Assembly: GCF_014282005.1 (NCBI RefSeq)
Contig: NZ_JACFTD010000007.1
Coordinates: forward strand, 62,001 to 126,000
Origin: Sporosarcina sp. BP05
GTDB taxonomy: Bacteria > Bacillota > Bacilli > Bacillales_A > Planococcaceae
Length of the DNA stretch: 64,000 bases
Direction of reading: 5' to 3'
Shown: piece after piece, positions 46,493 through 54,666 of the stretch
Layout: the number at the start of each line of letters is the position of its first letter
Numbering within the stretch: position 1 is the stretch's first letter
Translations under genes and position numbers: made by a program
The notes under the pieces: generated by a model
What the model was told of the DNA's origin: nothing
The model's input: only the letters and a program-made list of their open reading frames with translations
The model's database searches: none

Positions 46493-47217
46493 TACAAATT
46501 CCTCCTGACGACCGTCCCAATCGATTCACCTAGGACAGCTCTTTTAATATTTCCATTTTCCATAATAGAGAATACTACGAGTGGGATATCGTTGTCCATA
46601 CATAGAGTTGAAGCAGTAGAATCCATTACTTCAAGCCCTTGATTGATGACATCCAAAAACGATAGTTCTAAGTATTTGACTGCATTCTTATCTTTAGCTG
46701 GGTCAGCTGAATAAACGCCGTCCACATTATTTTTCGCCATAAGAATGACATCCGCTTCAATTTCAGCTGCACGGAGTGCTGCTGTCGTATCAGTTGAGAA
46801 ATATGGATTTCCCGTACCTGCTGCGAAAATGACGACCCGTTTCTTTTCAAGATGGCGGATTGCTTTGCGGCGTATGTATGGTTCCGCAACTTGCCTCATT
46901 TCAATTGATGAAGAGACGCGGGTTTCAACGCCGATTTTTTCAAGTGAATCTTGTAGAGCAAGGGAATTCATGACCGTAGCAAGCATGCCCATGTAATCTG
47001 CTGTCGCACGATCCATTCCCATTTCACTGCCTACTTTACCACGCCAAATATTTCCGCCTCCGACAACAACGGCAACTTCGACATCGAGGTCAACAACTTC
47101 TTTCACTTGTTCTGCAACGTTTTTAATAACCTCTGGCGAAAGACCGAAACCTTGATCGCCAGCAAGTGCTTCACCGCTTAATTTCAAGACGATACGTTTA
47201 TATTTTGGGTTGCTCAT
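46492..47217 (-). CDS. pyrH: UMP kinase
   Basis: This amino-acid-kinase-fold enzyme phosphorylates UMP and is allosterically controlled by GTP and UTP in relatives. The 241-residue sequence has [42 protein letters not shown] and [20 protein letters not shown]. It is separated from tsf by a strong terminator at 47245-47280 with only about 30 bases before its ATG, so in this organism pyrH-frr may depend partly on read-through. Confidence 0.97.
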   Translation of the reverse strand: MSNPKYKRIVLKLSGEALAGDQGFGLSPEVIKNVAEQVKEVVDLDVEVAVVVGGGNIWRGKVGSEMGMDRATADYMGMLATVMNSLALQDSLEKIGVETRVSSSIEMRQVAEPYIRRKAIRHLEKKRVVIFAAGTGNPYFSTDTTAALRAAEIEADVILMAKNNVDGVYSADPAKDKNAVKYLELSFLDVINQGLEVMDSTASTLCMDNDIPLVVFSIMENGNIKRAVLGESIGTVVRRNL

Positions 47218-47242
47218 TTGTATCCTCCATCTATTCTTTATT

Positions 47243-47280
47243 CTTGAAAAATGGGGAACACACGCATGTGTTCCCCATTT
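47243..47280 (-). terminator. Intrinsic terminator between tsf and pyrH
   Basis: AAATGGGGAACAC and GTGTTCCCCATTT form a perfect 13-bp stem, followed on the minus strand by TTCAAG after a T-rich foot. It lies just after the tsf stop. Confidence 0.88.
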
Positions 47281-47296
47281 GTTAGTCTATAACGGC

Positions 47297-48181
47297 TCAG
47301 TTACCTTTAACTTGACTCATAACTTCGTCTGCGAAGTTATCTTCAGGTTTTTCAATTCCTTCACCAACTGCATAACGGATAAATTCTTTCAATGTGCCAC
47401 CAGTTGACTTCACGAAGTCTCCAACTTTTTGATCAGAGTTTTTAACAAACGCCTGGTCAAGTACACAAATATCTTCGAAGTATTTACCGATACGGCCTTC
47501 AACCATTTTCGCAACGATGTTTTCTGGTTTACCTTCGTTAAGTGCTTGTTCTGTAAGGATTTTACGTTCGTGCTCAACTTCTTCAGCAGAAACTTGGTCA
47601 CGTGAAACGTATTTCGGATTCAATGCTGCAATGTGCATTGCAACGTCTTTTGCTGCATCTGAATCTGTCGAACCTTCAACAATAGTAAGGACACTGATTC
47701 GTCCACCCATGTGCAAGTATGGACCGAATGCATCGTTATCCGTTTTCGTACGGATTTCATAACGACGAAGTGTGATCTTTTCACCGATTTTAGCAACGGT
47801 ATTTGAAATATGATCCGCTACTGATAATCCGTTTGGCAATATAGATGCAACTGCTTCTTCGACTGTAGCAGGTTTTGTAGCAAGAAGATGTACAGAAAGG
47901 TCGCTAACAAGCGTTTGGAAACCTTCATTTTTAGCCACAAAATCAGTTTCTGCGTTCACTTCAATAATAATTGCTTCGTTACCGTCAACGTAAATAGACG
48001 TTGTACCGTCTGCAGCAATACGATCCGCTTTCTTAGCAGAACTAGAAAGACCTTTTTCACGTAGGAAATCAATTGCAGCTTCCATATCACCGTTTGTTTC
48101 TGTTAACGCTTTTTTACAATCCATCATACCTGTACCTGTTTTTTCTCGTAATTCCTTAACCATTTGTGCTGTAATCTTCAT
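47297..48181 (-). CDS. tsf: Elongation factor Ts
   Basis: EF-Ts is the nucleotide-exchange factor of EF-Tu. The 294-residue sequence has the N-terminal UBA-like domain with [20 protein letters not shown] then DCKKAL, and the core [13 protein letters not shown], with the coiled-coil dimerisation segment further on. It follows rpsB after a terminator-like hairpin, the usual arrangement that lowers EF-Ts relative to S2. The ribosome site is GGAGG. Confidence 0.97.
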   Translation of the reverse strand: MKITAQMVKELREKTGTGMMDCKKALTETNGDMEAAIDFLREKGLSSSAKKADRIAADGTTSIYVDGNEAIIIEVNAETDFVAKNEGFQTLVSDLSVHLLATKPATVEEAVASILPNGLSVADHISNTVAKIGEKITLRRYEIRTKTDNDAFGPYLHMGGRISVLTIVEGSTDSDAAKDVAMHIAALNPKYVSRDQVSAEEVEHERKILTEQALNEGKPENIVAKMVEGRIGKYFEDICVLDQAFVKNSDQKVGDFVKSTGGTLKEFIRYAVGEGIEKPEDNFADEVMSQVKGN

Positions 48182-48216
48182 TTTCTATTCCTCCTATATT
48201 AAGCCATCGATTCCGA

Positions 48217-48254
48217 AAAAAGACGATAAGGGTATAAGCCGCTTATCGTCTTTT
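48217..48254 (-). terminator. Attenuating terminator between rpsB and tsf
   Basis: AAAAGACGATAAG and CTTATCGTCTTTT form a perfect stem around an 11-base loop, followed on the minus strand by TTCGG. No new promoter is visible before tsf, so this is probably a partial terminator. Confidence 0.88.
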
Positions 48255-48266
48255 CATTTACTGGAT

Positions 48267-48992
48267 TTACTCTGCAGCTACAGTTTCTTCTTGAGTCGCT
48301 TCTTCGTCTTCGCCTTGTCTTGATTCAAGCAAAGCATCAGCCATTTTGCTAGTCAATAGACGTACTGCGCGAATTGCATCATCATTCGCAGGAATGATGT
48401 AATCAATTTCGTCTGGATCACAGTTCGTGTCAACGATTCCAACTAGTGGAATATTCAATTTGATTGCTTCAGCAACCGCGATGCGTTCTTTGCGTGGGTC
48501 AACAACGAACATAACATCCGGAATTGCTTTCATATCACGGATTCCGCCAAGGAATTTAACAAGACGTTCGTGTTGTTTCTTAAGTTGTCCAACTTCTTTT
48601 TTAGGAAGTACGTCAAATGTACCGTCTTCTTCCATTTTCTCGATTTGTTTCATACGTGCAACACGTTTTTGGATTGTGCCAAAGTTCGTAAGTGTTCCAC
48701 CAAGCCAGCGTTGGTTAATATAATACATTCCAGCGCGTTCAGCTTCTTCTTTAATTGCATCTTGTGCTTGTTTTTTAGTACCGACGAATAGAACTTTACC
48801 GCCATCAGCACCAACTTGACGCATGAATGCGTAAGCTTCTTCAAGTTTCTTCACCGTTTTTTGAAGATCGATGATGTAGATTCCGTTACGTTCCACGAAG
48901 ATGAATTTCTTCATTTTCGGGTTCCAGCGGCGTGTTTGGTGACCGAAGTGTACTCCGGCTTCAAGCAGTTGTTTCATTGAGATAACTGACAT
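48267..48992 (-). CDS. rpsB: 30S ribosomal protein S2
   Basis: This protein is required for late 30S assembly and for binding S1-like factors. The 241-residue sequence has the family motifs [43 protein letters not shown] and [14 protein letters not shown], then GIVDTNCDP. The acidic C-terminus is usual in Bacillales. A strong promoter lies at 49103-49131 with a leader of about 100 bases whose GC-rich, partly self-complementary sequence could mediate autoregulation. The ribosome site is GGAGG. Confidence 0.97.
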   Translation of the reverse strand: MSVISMKQLLEAGVHFGHQTRRWNPKMKKFIFVERNGIYIIDLQKTVKKLEEAYAFMRQVGADGGKVLFVGTKKQAQDAIKEEAERAGMYYINQRWLGGTLTNFGTIQKRVARMKQIEKMEEDGTFDVLPKKEVGQLKKQHERLVKFLGGIRDMKAIPDVMFVVDPRKERIAVAEAIKLNIPLVGIVDTNCDPDEIDYIIPANDDAIRAVRLLTSKMADALLESRQGEDEEATQEETVAAE

Positions 48993-49102
48993 TTTTTATT
49001 CCTCCTGTTTTGGTTTAATTCCCTCCGTGTACCTCATCCGCCAAAACGACCTTTCGGCACCATTCCTGACGTCCGTCCACGTGTGTAGTAATACCATTCG
49101 AT

Positions 49103-49131
49103 AATATACCATATGATTATCTTTATTGCAA
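49103..49131 (-). promoter_or_regulatory. Sigma-A promoter of rpsB
   Basis: On the minus strand TTGCAA (49126-49131), 17 bases and TATATT (49103-49108). The swrB stop lies just upstream. The leader (about 49096-48993) contains short complementary stretches (ACGTGGACGG, GACGTC, GCCGAAAGGTCG), but I cannot match it to a known S2 leader. Confidence 0.75.
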
Positions 49132-49137
49132 CCTACT

Positions 49138-49644
49138 TCACCTAAATTTCAAGATTAACTCTATCTCTGTGCGTCCCTTGCCTAGTTGCTTAGCAATTTC
49201 TTCTATGGACTGTCCCGCGTCATGCAGTCTATTCACCTGTGTTCGTTCATCCCCGGCTTCTACTGGTGCAACAGCCTCCTCTGGGACCTGAGCTGCAGCC
49301 TTATAAGACTTGAGAGCAAGATTAACTGGCATCGTAGGTATGCTGGCACGCATGACGGGCCGGACTTCTTCTGATGTCGCGGATTCTTGTGCAGCACGTA
49401 CTATTGTTTTTTTGAGAGTAGGTTGTTTATCATGGACTGTAAGCTGTTCAATTAAGCGATCGTTCTCGTCTTTCAACTCTGATAAGTATGCGCCAATCGA
49501 ATTGTCCATTTCAGCCATAAGCTTGCGCTGTTTTTTTTCAAGATCATCAAACTTTGTAACTTTAGTGTAAAGCAAAGCTAGGAAGTAAAAACTTATTATT
49601 TGTATGATGAATAAAAACACTAAGAAAATCGTTATCATCGTCAT
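49138..49644 (-). CDS. swrB: SwrB-like swarming/flagellar protein (YlxL)
   Basis: This 168-residue single-pass membrane protein has an N-terminal hydrophobic helix (about 3-25), a coiled-coil region (about 28-70), a variable Ala/Pro/Val-rich middle and a C-terminal segment (VNRLHDAGQSIEEIAKQLGK, GRTEIELILKFR) that looks like a small helix-turn-helix. Length, layout and place between sigD and rpsB match B. subtilis SwrB, which promotes assembly of the flagellar type III export apparatus and sigma-D activation. The ATG overlaps the preceding stop codon (TAATG). Confidence 0.82.
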   Translation of the reverse strand: MTMITIFLVFLFIIQIISFYFLALLYTKVTKFDDLEKKQRKLMAEMDNSIGAYLSELKDENDRLIEQLTVHDKQPTLKKTIVRAAQESATSEEVRPVMRASIPTMPVNLALKSYKAAAQVPEEAVAPVEAGDERTQVNRLHDAGQSIEEIAKQLGKGRTEIELILKFR

Positions 49645-49943
49645 TAGCCTGTAAAGTCGACAAACGCACCTTTGTATGGGTGTACCGTCTTCTTTTCCTC
49701 TTCGTTTTGTTGTGGATCTCCGTCCTGAAGCTGACTTTGTTCCTGTCGAAGTCCATCCGAATCCGTCTTCGCTGCCTCTTCCGATTTCAATACAGTTTCT
49801 TTACCTTTTAATGCTTGCCGTTCCATAAGAGAATTAGCATGGTCTAGGTTTAATTGGGTTTGTTGGTGCTTTTGTTCAGCGATTTTCCCCGCATCGAAAG
49901 TCTTGGGTATGGCAATTTGCAGTTCAATCCCTTTCAGACTCAT
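49644..49943 (-). CDS. Small protein of unknown function in the fla/che operon
   Basis: This 99-residue hydrophilic protein starts MSLKGIELQIAIPKTFDAGK. It has no signal or membrane segment and is rich in Gln, Glu, Lys and Asp; residues 20-75 look helical and possibly coiled. I do not recognise a domain. It overlaps sigD by four bases upstream and swrB by one base downstream, so it is certainly translated as part of this set. There is no counterpart at this position in B. subtilis as I recall it, but similar short genes occur in other Bacillales. A role linked with SwrB or sigma-D is a guess from position only. Confidence 0.75.
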   Translation of the reverse strand: MSLKGIELQIAIPKTFDAGKIAEQKHQQTQLNLDHANSLMERQALKGKETVLKSEEAAKTDSDGLRQEQSQLQDGDPQQNEEEKKTVHPYKGAFVDFTG

Positions 49944-50722
49944 AAAATCCCTCCATCAACAATTTCAGCTGCTAATAGTTTGCGTAGTTTGAACAACGCC
50001 TTGGAGTGAATTTGAGAAATCCGCGACGTAGATAAACCCAAAATTTCTCCGATTTCTGTAAGAGTCATTTCTTCTGTATAAAAAAAGCTCAATACAAGCT
50101 GTTCATTTTTATTTAGTTCTTTAATTTTAGTGATCAAGTCACCAATCAATTCGGTCATCATTGTCTTCTGCTCAGGTGTTCTTGTACCCTCGTCCTTTAT
50201 GACAAACGACTTTTGTCCTTCATCGTCATCATCATTGATTTTCTCATCAATCGAAAGAACGTTGGAAAAGTAATGTTCATGGACAGTCTGATAAACCTGA
50301 TTTACACTTATCCCCATATGTTCAGCAATTTCTTCCGGTGTCGCATGACGTTGCAACTTCTGTTCAAGCTTCATAATTTCTTCTTCTTGTTTTTTAGATT
50401 TCTCCCTTGAAGAACGCGGCAACCAATCTTCTTTTCTCAAACCATCGATAATTGTGCCCCGGATACGAAAAGATGCATACGTATCAAATTTCAAATCCCT
50501 GCCCGGATCGAATTTCGTCAACGCGTCAAATAGACCGTGAAGCCCAAGACTCATTATGTCGTCTCGAGACACATTACGTGGCAGTCCAGAGCTAATCCGT
50601 TGCACATGATAGCTAACAAGTGGCGTGTATTTACGGACAAGTACGTCTCCTGCTTCGGGATCACGATTATGAATCCACAGGTCCCAACATACATCTTCCT
50701 CCATTAAACCCTGTTTCGACAT
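49940..50722 (-). CDS. sigD: RNA polymerase sigma-D (flagellar, sigma-28 type)
   Basis: Sigma-D drives late flagellar, chemotaxis and autolysin genes. The 260-residue protein has region 2 (RDLKFDTYASFRIRGTIIDG, then LRKEDWLPRSSREK), region 3 (TPEEIAEHMGISVNQVYQ) and region 4 (LVLSFFYTEEMTLTEIGEIL then GLSTSRISQIHSKAL). I start at ATG 50720-50722, with GAGGG upstream; the ATG at 50755 lies too close to the promoter and lacks a site. Unlike B. subtilis, sigD is split from cheD by 308 bases holding a terminator, a repeat element and a candidate extended -10 promoter. Confidence 0.94.
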   Translation of the reverse strand: MSKQGLMEEDVCWDLWIHNRDPEAGDVLVRKYTPLVSYHVQRISSGLPRNVSRDDIMSLGLHGLFDALTKFDPGRDLKFDTYASFRIRGTIIDGLRKEDWLPRSSREKSKKQEEEIMKLEQKLQRHATPEEIAEHMGISVNQVYQTVHEHYFSNVLSIDEKINDDDDEGQKSFVIKDEGTRTPEQKTMMTELIGDLITKIKELNKNEQLVLSFFYTEEMTLTEIGEILGLSTSRISQIHSKALFKLRKLLAAEIVDGGIL

Positions 50723-50765
50723 CGAATCCCTCGCTTTCCATGCTGATTCCGTCATAGTTACTTAT

Positions 50766-50774
50766 ATTATAGCA
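50766..50774 (-). promoter_or_regulatory. Extended -10 promoter of sigD
   Basis: The minus strand reads TGC-TATAAT, a perfect -10 with the TG extension. A weak -35 (TTGCGC, spacing 19) would fall in the conserved end of the repeat element at 50787-50929. The start point would lie near 50759, leaving a leader of roughly 35 bases to the sigD ATG. Confidence 0.65.
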
Positions 50775-50786
50775 AAGAAACGTAAG

Positions 50787-50929
50787 AAAAGCGCAAGGCG
50801 TCTAAAAGGAACGCAGCTTAAGTACGCCGCGTCCTGCGGCAATAAGAAGGGATACAGTTCAATCCCTACCCGCTACGTGAACCACATCCTGTGGGCCTCT
50901 GAGCGGCTGGCGCCTGGAGTCTAGACACC
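50787..50929. repeat. GGA-hairpin repeat element between cheD and sigD (element A2)
   Basis: The ends match element A1 (39391-39627): GCGCAAGGCGTC-AAAAGGAACGCAGCTTAAGT and GAGCGGCTGGCGCCTGGAGT-TAGACAC. Two hairpins inside, 50826-50840 and 50882-50894, present CAGGACG and CAGGATG on the minus strand with GGA in the loop. The 50930-50961 and 50991-51030 stretches show nothing else. Confidence 0.75.
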
Positions 50930-50961
50930 GATTGAAGTAGAAAAAACTTATACTTTCATTC

Positions 50962-50990
50962 AAAAAAGGCGACTGGACTGACCAGCCGCC
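50962..50990 (-). terminator. Intrinsic terminator after cheD
   Basis: On the minus strand GGCGGCTGG and CCAGTCGCC pair (one G-T) around TCAGT, followed by TTTTTTG. It lies 40 bases after the cheD stop and would end the main fla/che transcript before sigD. Confidence 0.85.
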
Positions 50991-51030
50991 GTGCTTAATT
51001 GTCCTGCGGCCGAATTGATCCGCTCTATTT

Positions 51031-51525
51031 TCAGATTTCTTTCGTCCCTAAGTTTACTGTACGAACGTTTAGCATTGACTCTATAGGATTAAATTCAATT
51101 GTGCGGCCGCTCGACCCACCTGTGTCTTCAGCAATAATTGGGATAGACAGTCGTTTCAATTCTTGTTTAACAGCTTCAACGTTTCGCGGACCAATGCGAA
51201 TCGTGTCGCTTGAACCGAATTGAAACATTTGTGAACCACCCGCAATTTTCGCCTTCAAAGCCATCGGTCTGACACCTTCCGCCTTTAGCAATTCCATCAA
51301 CGCGTATATACCGGTATCCGCAAACTTAGCGACATTAATGCGATCCGATTTACCAAGACTGGAATCCGGAAGCATGATATGTACCATTCCCGCAATTTTT
51401 TTGCGCTCATCGTAAAGCACAATTCCGACACATGAACCCAGTCCTGAGGTTCTAATTGTCATCGGTTCCTTGACGATATTCATATCCGCAATCCCTACCC
51501 TAATTACCTCGTTCAAAATCACCAT
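51031..51525 (-). CDS. cheD: Chemoreceptor glutamine deamidase CheD
   Basis: CheD deamidates glutamines of methyl-accepting chemoreceptors and binds CheC. The 164-residue protein has the catalytic Cys32 in GLGSCVGIVLYD and His49 in GMVHIML, with the conserved KIAGGSQMF and GPRNVEAVKQEL. It follows cheC after one base and is the last gene before the terminator at 50962-50990. The length is normal, so the deamidase should be functional. Confidence 0.94.
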   Translation of the reverse strand: MVILNEVIRVGIADMNIVKEPMTIRTSGLGSCVGIVLYDERKKIAGMVHIMLPDSSLGKSDRINVAKFADTGIYALMELLKAEGVRPMALKAKIAGGSQMFQFGSSDTIRIGPRNVEAVKQELKRLSIPIIAEDTGGSSGRTIEFNPIESMLNVRTVNLGTKEI

Positions 51526-51526
51526 C

Positions 51527-52159
51527 TCACATTACACCTAGTGAACGAAAAATTGTAATGTAAGATGAAGGGTCCGGGAGCAGGAAGAAGTGACCATCTA
51601 CACTTGCAATTCCTCCCTCACTTTCCTCTCGAATCTGCGTATCAATAACGATGACTTCATCGCTATAATGAGATACTTCAATTAGTCCGAAACTGACGAT
51701 TGCACCAACCATGTCGACACTTAACGAAGGTACTGTGGGATAAATTTTCAAGCCTGTAAAATCGGACAGTGCGGACAAGTAAGATCCCGAAAGAATATTG
51801 CCTAGTTCTTGCATTGCGGATATACCTATTTCAGGTAGATTAGGAGAGGCAAAATCGAATGTCTCGTCCCCAATTAATTTTCTAATGAAGTGATTTGCTG
51901 ATTCAACGGGAAGAACGAAAAACATGCTGCCAGACAAATCCCCCTCAATTCGGAGGTAGATTCCAGCAACTATTGTTTCGGCACCACCAGCAAGGTCACA
52001 CATTTCATCGAATGATACCAGTTTGACATTCGGAACATGCATATCGATTTTACGGTTAAGCAGTTGTGACAATGAAGTCGCCGCATGCGCAGCTCCAATA
52101 TTCCCCACTTCTTTCAATACATCAAGATGCATATCTGTAATTGAATTGTCAGAGTTCAT
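51527..52159 (-). CDS. cheC: CheY-P phosphatase CheC
   Basis: This 210-residue phosphatase is of the CheC/CheX/FliY family. Two copies of the active-site helix motif are present, LKEVGNIGAAHAATSLSQLL near residue 15 and MQELGNILSGSYLSALSDF near 115, each with the E and N residues. In B. subtilis CheC dephosphorylates CheY-P and is stimulated by CheD, coupling adaptation to receptor state. It overlaps the end of cheW by 11 bases. Confidence 0.94.
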   Translation of the reverse strand: MNSDNSITDMHLDVLKEVGNIGAAHAATSLSQLLNRKIDMHVPNVKLVSFDEMCDLAGGAETIVAGIYLRIEGDLSGSMFFVLPVESANHFIRKLIGDETFDFASPNLPEIGISAMQELGNILSGSYLSALSDFTGLKIYPTVPSLSVDMVGAIVSFGLIEVSHYSDEVIVIDTQIREESEGGIASVDGHFFLLPDPSSYITIFRSLGVM

Positions 52160-52616
52160 CTGACGTCACCCGCTTCACAGGCTCAAGAACTTTATCTAGA
52201 TTCAACATAACAAGTAGGTGTTTTCCAACTTTTGCAACACCTGATATGAAGTCTGATTCAACGGAACCGACAACTTCCGGTTGTGGTTCGATTGCATTCA
52301 CTGGAATGTCGAGTACATCATTCGCGGCATCTACAATTAGCCCTACATCAAATTCGTCCAAAGTGACAATAATTATTCTTGTACTGTCATCCATCTCTTT
52401 TGATGTGAGGCCAAACCGCTCACGTAAGTCGACAATTGGTGTAACTATTCCTCTAAGGTTAATGACTCCCTTAACATAAGCCGGCGTTTTGGGAACCCGA
52501 GTAATCGAAAGTACTTTCTCGATTGACTGAACGATATCAACACTGATGGCATACTCCATATCCAACAATTGAAAAACGATTACTTTCATTTCTTTTTGAT
52601 TGAGTTTGTCAGTCAT
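52149..52616 (-). CDS. cheW: Chemotaxis coupling protein CheW
   Basis: CheW links chemoreceptors to the CheA kinase. The 155-residue SH3-like double barrel shows KVIVFQLLDMEYAISVDIVQ, then YVKGVINLRGIVTPIVDLRE. I start at ATG 52614-52616 (MTDKLNQKE), preceded by GGGGGTG; the GTG or ATG forms further up lie in that site. It lies 15 bases after cheA and overlaps cheC. It lacks a CheV-like receiver domain, so it is plain CheW. Confidence 0.95.
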   Translation of the reverse strand: MTDKLNQKEMKVIVFQLLDMEYAISVDIVQSIEKVLSITRVPKTPAYVKGVINLRGIVTPIVDLRERFGLTSKEMDDSTRIIIVTLDEFDVGLIVDAANDVLDIPVNAIEPQPEVVGSVESDFISGVAKVGKHLLVMLNLDKVLEPVKRVTSDEL

Positions 52617-52631
52617 ATTCTTCACCCCCAC

Positions 52632-54653
52632 TTATTTAATCAATGCATTGCAATCGACAATGAGTGCAACTTGTCCATTTCCAAGAATCGTTGCACCAGA
52701 TATCGCGAATACACTTTGCAAATAATCACCAAGCGATTTCAACACAATTTCCTGTTGCCCGATGAATGAATCGACAACCAGTCCCGCTAATCTTTCGCCT
52801 TTACGGACTATAACTACAGACAGATAGTCATCCGACTCACTATTTCGTTCGGGTATTTCGAAAATTTCCGTCAAATTTAATAATGGAATGATATTGCCAC
52901 GGAAATCGATAACTTGTTGGTTATGTGCATTCATAATTTCAGAAGTCTGAATGATAGCCGTCTCAATGATTGATGACAACGGAATCGCAAACACTTCTTT
53001 TTTCAACTCTACTAGCATAACGGAAATGATAGATAGCGTTAATGGAAGTTGTACTTGGAACAATGAACCTTGTCCTTCTTTCGATTCAATTGACATAAAC
53101 CCGCCGAGCGATTCAATGGTGTTTTTCACGACATCTAACCCTACGCCTCGTCCAGATACATCCGAAATCTTTTCAGCTGTCGAGAAACCTGATGCAAGAA
53201 TAAGTTCAGCTACTTGACGGTCCGTGAGCGATTCAGCCGCCTCTTTTGTAACAATGCCGCTTTTAATTGCTTTTGCAAGCACGCGTTCACGATTGACACC
53301 AGCTCCATCGTCTTCAAGCTCTATAAATACATGATTACCTGAATGATAAGCACGTAGTGTTACTGTACCCTCCTCAGGCTTTCCTTTTGCAACTCGCTCA
53401 GCTGGACTTTCGATGCCATGATCCAGTGCATTACGAATCAAGTGAACGAGCGGATCCCCGATTTCGTCAATAACTGTTCGATCAAGTTCAGTTTCAGCTC
53501 CAATGATTTCGAGTTCGACTTTCTTGTTAAGATCACGTGCCAACTGCCTGACCATTTTAGGGAAACGATTGAATACTGTCTCAACCGGTATCATGCGCAT
53601 GTTCAAGATGATGCTTTGCAAATCACCAGATACACGCGTAATCCGTTCGACCGTTTCATTTAATTCTGGGTTATGGATTTCACTTGCGATTGATTGAAGT
53701 CTCCCCCGATCAATAATCAGCTCTTCAAACAGATTCATAAGAACATCGAGTCTATCAATATTCACCCGGATAGTTTTATTACCGGATTGCACCCCTGAGT
53801 TACGTTTTCCTTTTTTAGTTTCTGCATCGATACTAGTAGGCGCAATCGATTCTGTCTCTTTAGCAGGCTCTTCATCTGCATCGCGCATCAAATAATCAGT
53901 TTTAACAGGAATGACAGTCACACTTTCAATTTCGGACACTTTCAATACTTTGGCTTTCAAGACATCCGCATCTTCTTTTGTAATAAGTGCCACTGTAAAC
54001 GTTTCGTTAAAGTCTTCATTTTCAAGCCGTTCTACTTTGGGTTCAGATTTAATGATTTCACCGGATTTTTCCAGTATTTCAAATACCATATACACCCTTG
54101 CTGCTTTCAATAAACAATCGTCTCGTAGTTTCACATTAATTTCAAATGCGCTGAAGCCTTGCTCAAATGATTGACTAATGACAGTCATTTCGTACCCATC
54201 ATAACTTAGTGAATCTTCATGACTAACTTCATCTTCAAGTACAACGGCTGCTGCAGTTTCAGCTACTACCGCCCCACCTACTTCAATCCTGTTCAATGAT
54301 TCTACAAGTTTGGTTACATCTTTTTTTCCTGTTCCACCTGAGGCGATATCCATAACCATCTCTTCAAGGTAATCGACAGCTTGCAAAACGACGTCCAAAA
54401 TTTCAGTTGTCACACGAATCTTTGAATTACGGATTGCGTCTAATACATTTTCCATCATATGTGTAAGATCGGCGATGTCTTCATATCCCATTGTTGCCGA
54501 CATCCCTTTCAACGTATGAGCGGACCGGAATACTTCATTTACAATGGCAAGATTTAGCGGGTTTTTCTCGAGTTCCAACAGATGCTCGTTGCATGCTTGT
54601 AGATGCTCCTTACTCTCATCTATAAACATTTCCAAGTATTGACTTGTATCCAT
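52632..54653 (-). CDS. cheA: Chemotaxis histidine kinase CheA
   Basis: CheA has 673 residues in five domains: P1 phosphotransfer with His46 in FRSAHTLKGMSATMGY, P2 for CheB/CheY docking (about 155-265), P3 dimerisation (about 290-355), P4 ATP-binding with LIRNALDHGIE, LEDDGAGVNRE and GRGVGLDVV, and a P5 CheW-like domain. It autophosphorylates and passes phosphate to the CheY and CheB encoded in this same operon. The ATG follows a GGAGG site. All catalytic boxes are intact. Confidence 0.96.
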   Translation of the reverse strand: MDTSQYLEMFIDESKEHLQACNEHLLELEKNPLNLAIVNEVFRSAHTLKGMSATMGYEDIADLTHMMENVLDAIRNSKIRVTTEILDVVLQAVDYLEEMVMDIASGGTGKKDVTKLVESLNRIEVGGAVVAETAAAVVLEDEVSHEDSLSYDGYEMTVISQSFEQGFSAFEINVKLRDDCLLKAARVYMVFEILEKSGEIIKSEPKVERLENEDFNETFTVALITKEDADVLKAKVLKVSEIESVTVIPVKTDYLMRDADEEPAKETESIAPTSIDAETKKGKRNSGVQSGNKTIRVNIDRLDVLMNLFEELIIDRGRLQSIASEIHNPELNETVERITRVSGDLQSIILNMRMIPVETVFNRFPKMVRQLARDLNKKVELEIIGAETELDRTVIDEIGDPLVHLIRNALDHGIESPAERVAKGKPEEGTVTLRAYHSGNHVFIELEDDGAGVNRERVLAKAIKSGIVTKEAAESLTDRQVAELILASGFSTAEKISDVSGRGVGLDVVKNTIESLGGFMSIESKEGQGSLFQVQLPLTLSIISVMLVELKKEVFAIPLSSIIETAIIQTSEIMNAHNQQVIDFRGNIIPLLNLTEIFEIPERNSESDDYLSVVIVRKGERLAGLVVDSFIGQQEIVLKSLGDYLQSVFAISGATILGNGQVALIVDCNALIK

Positions 54654-54666
54654 CGTGACGCCTCCT

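Noticed and set aside
50787..50929. Element A2 as a plain intrinsic terminator
   Set aside because: It has several short hairpins and conserved ends shared with another locus, while a clear terminator already stands at 50962-50990.
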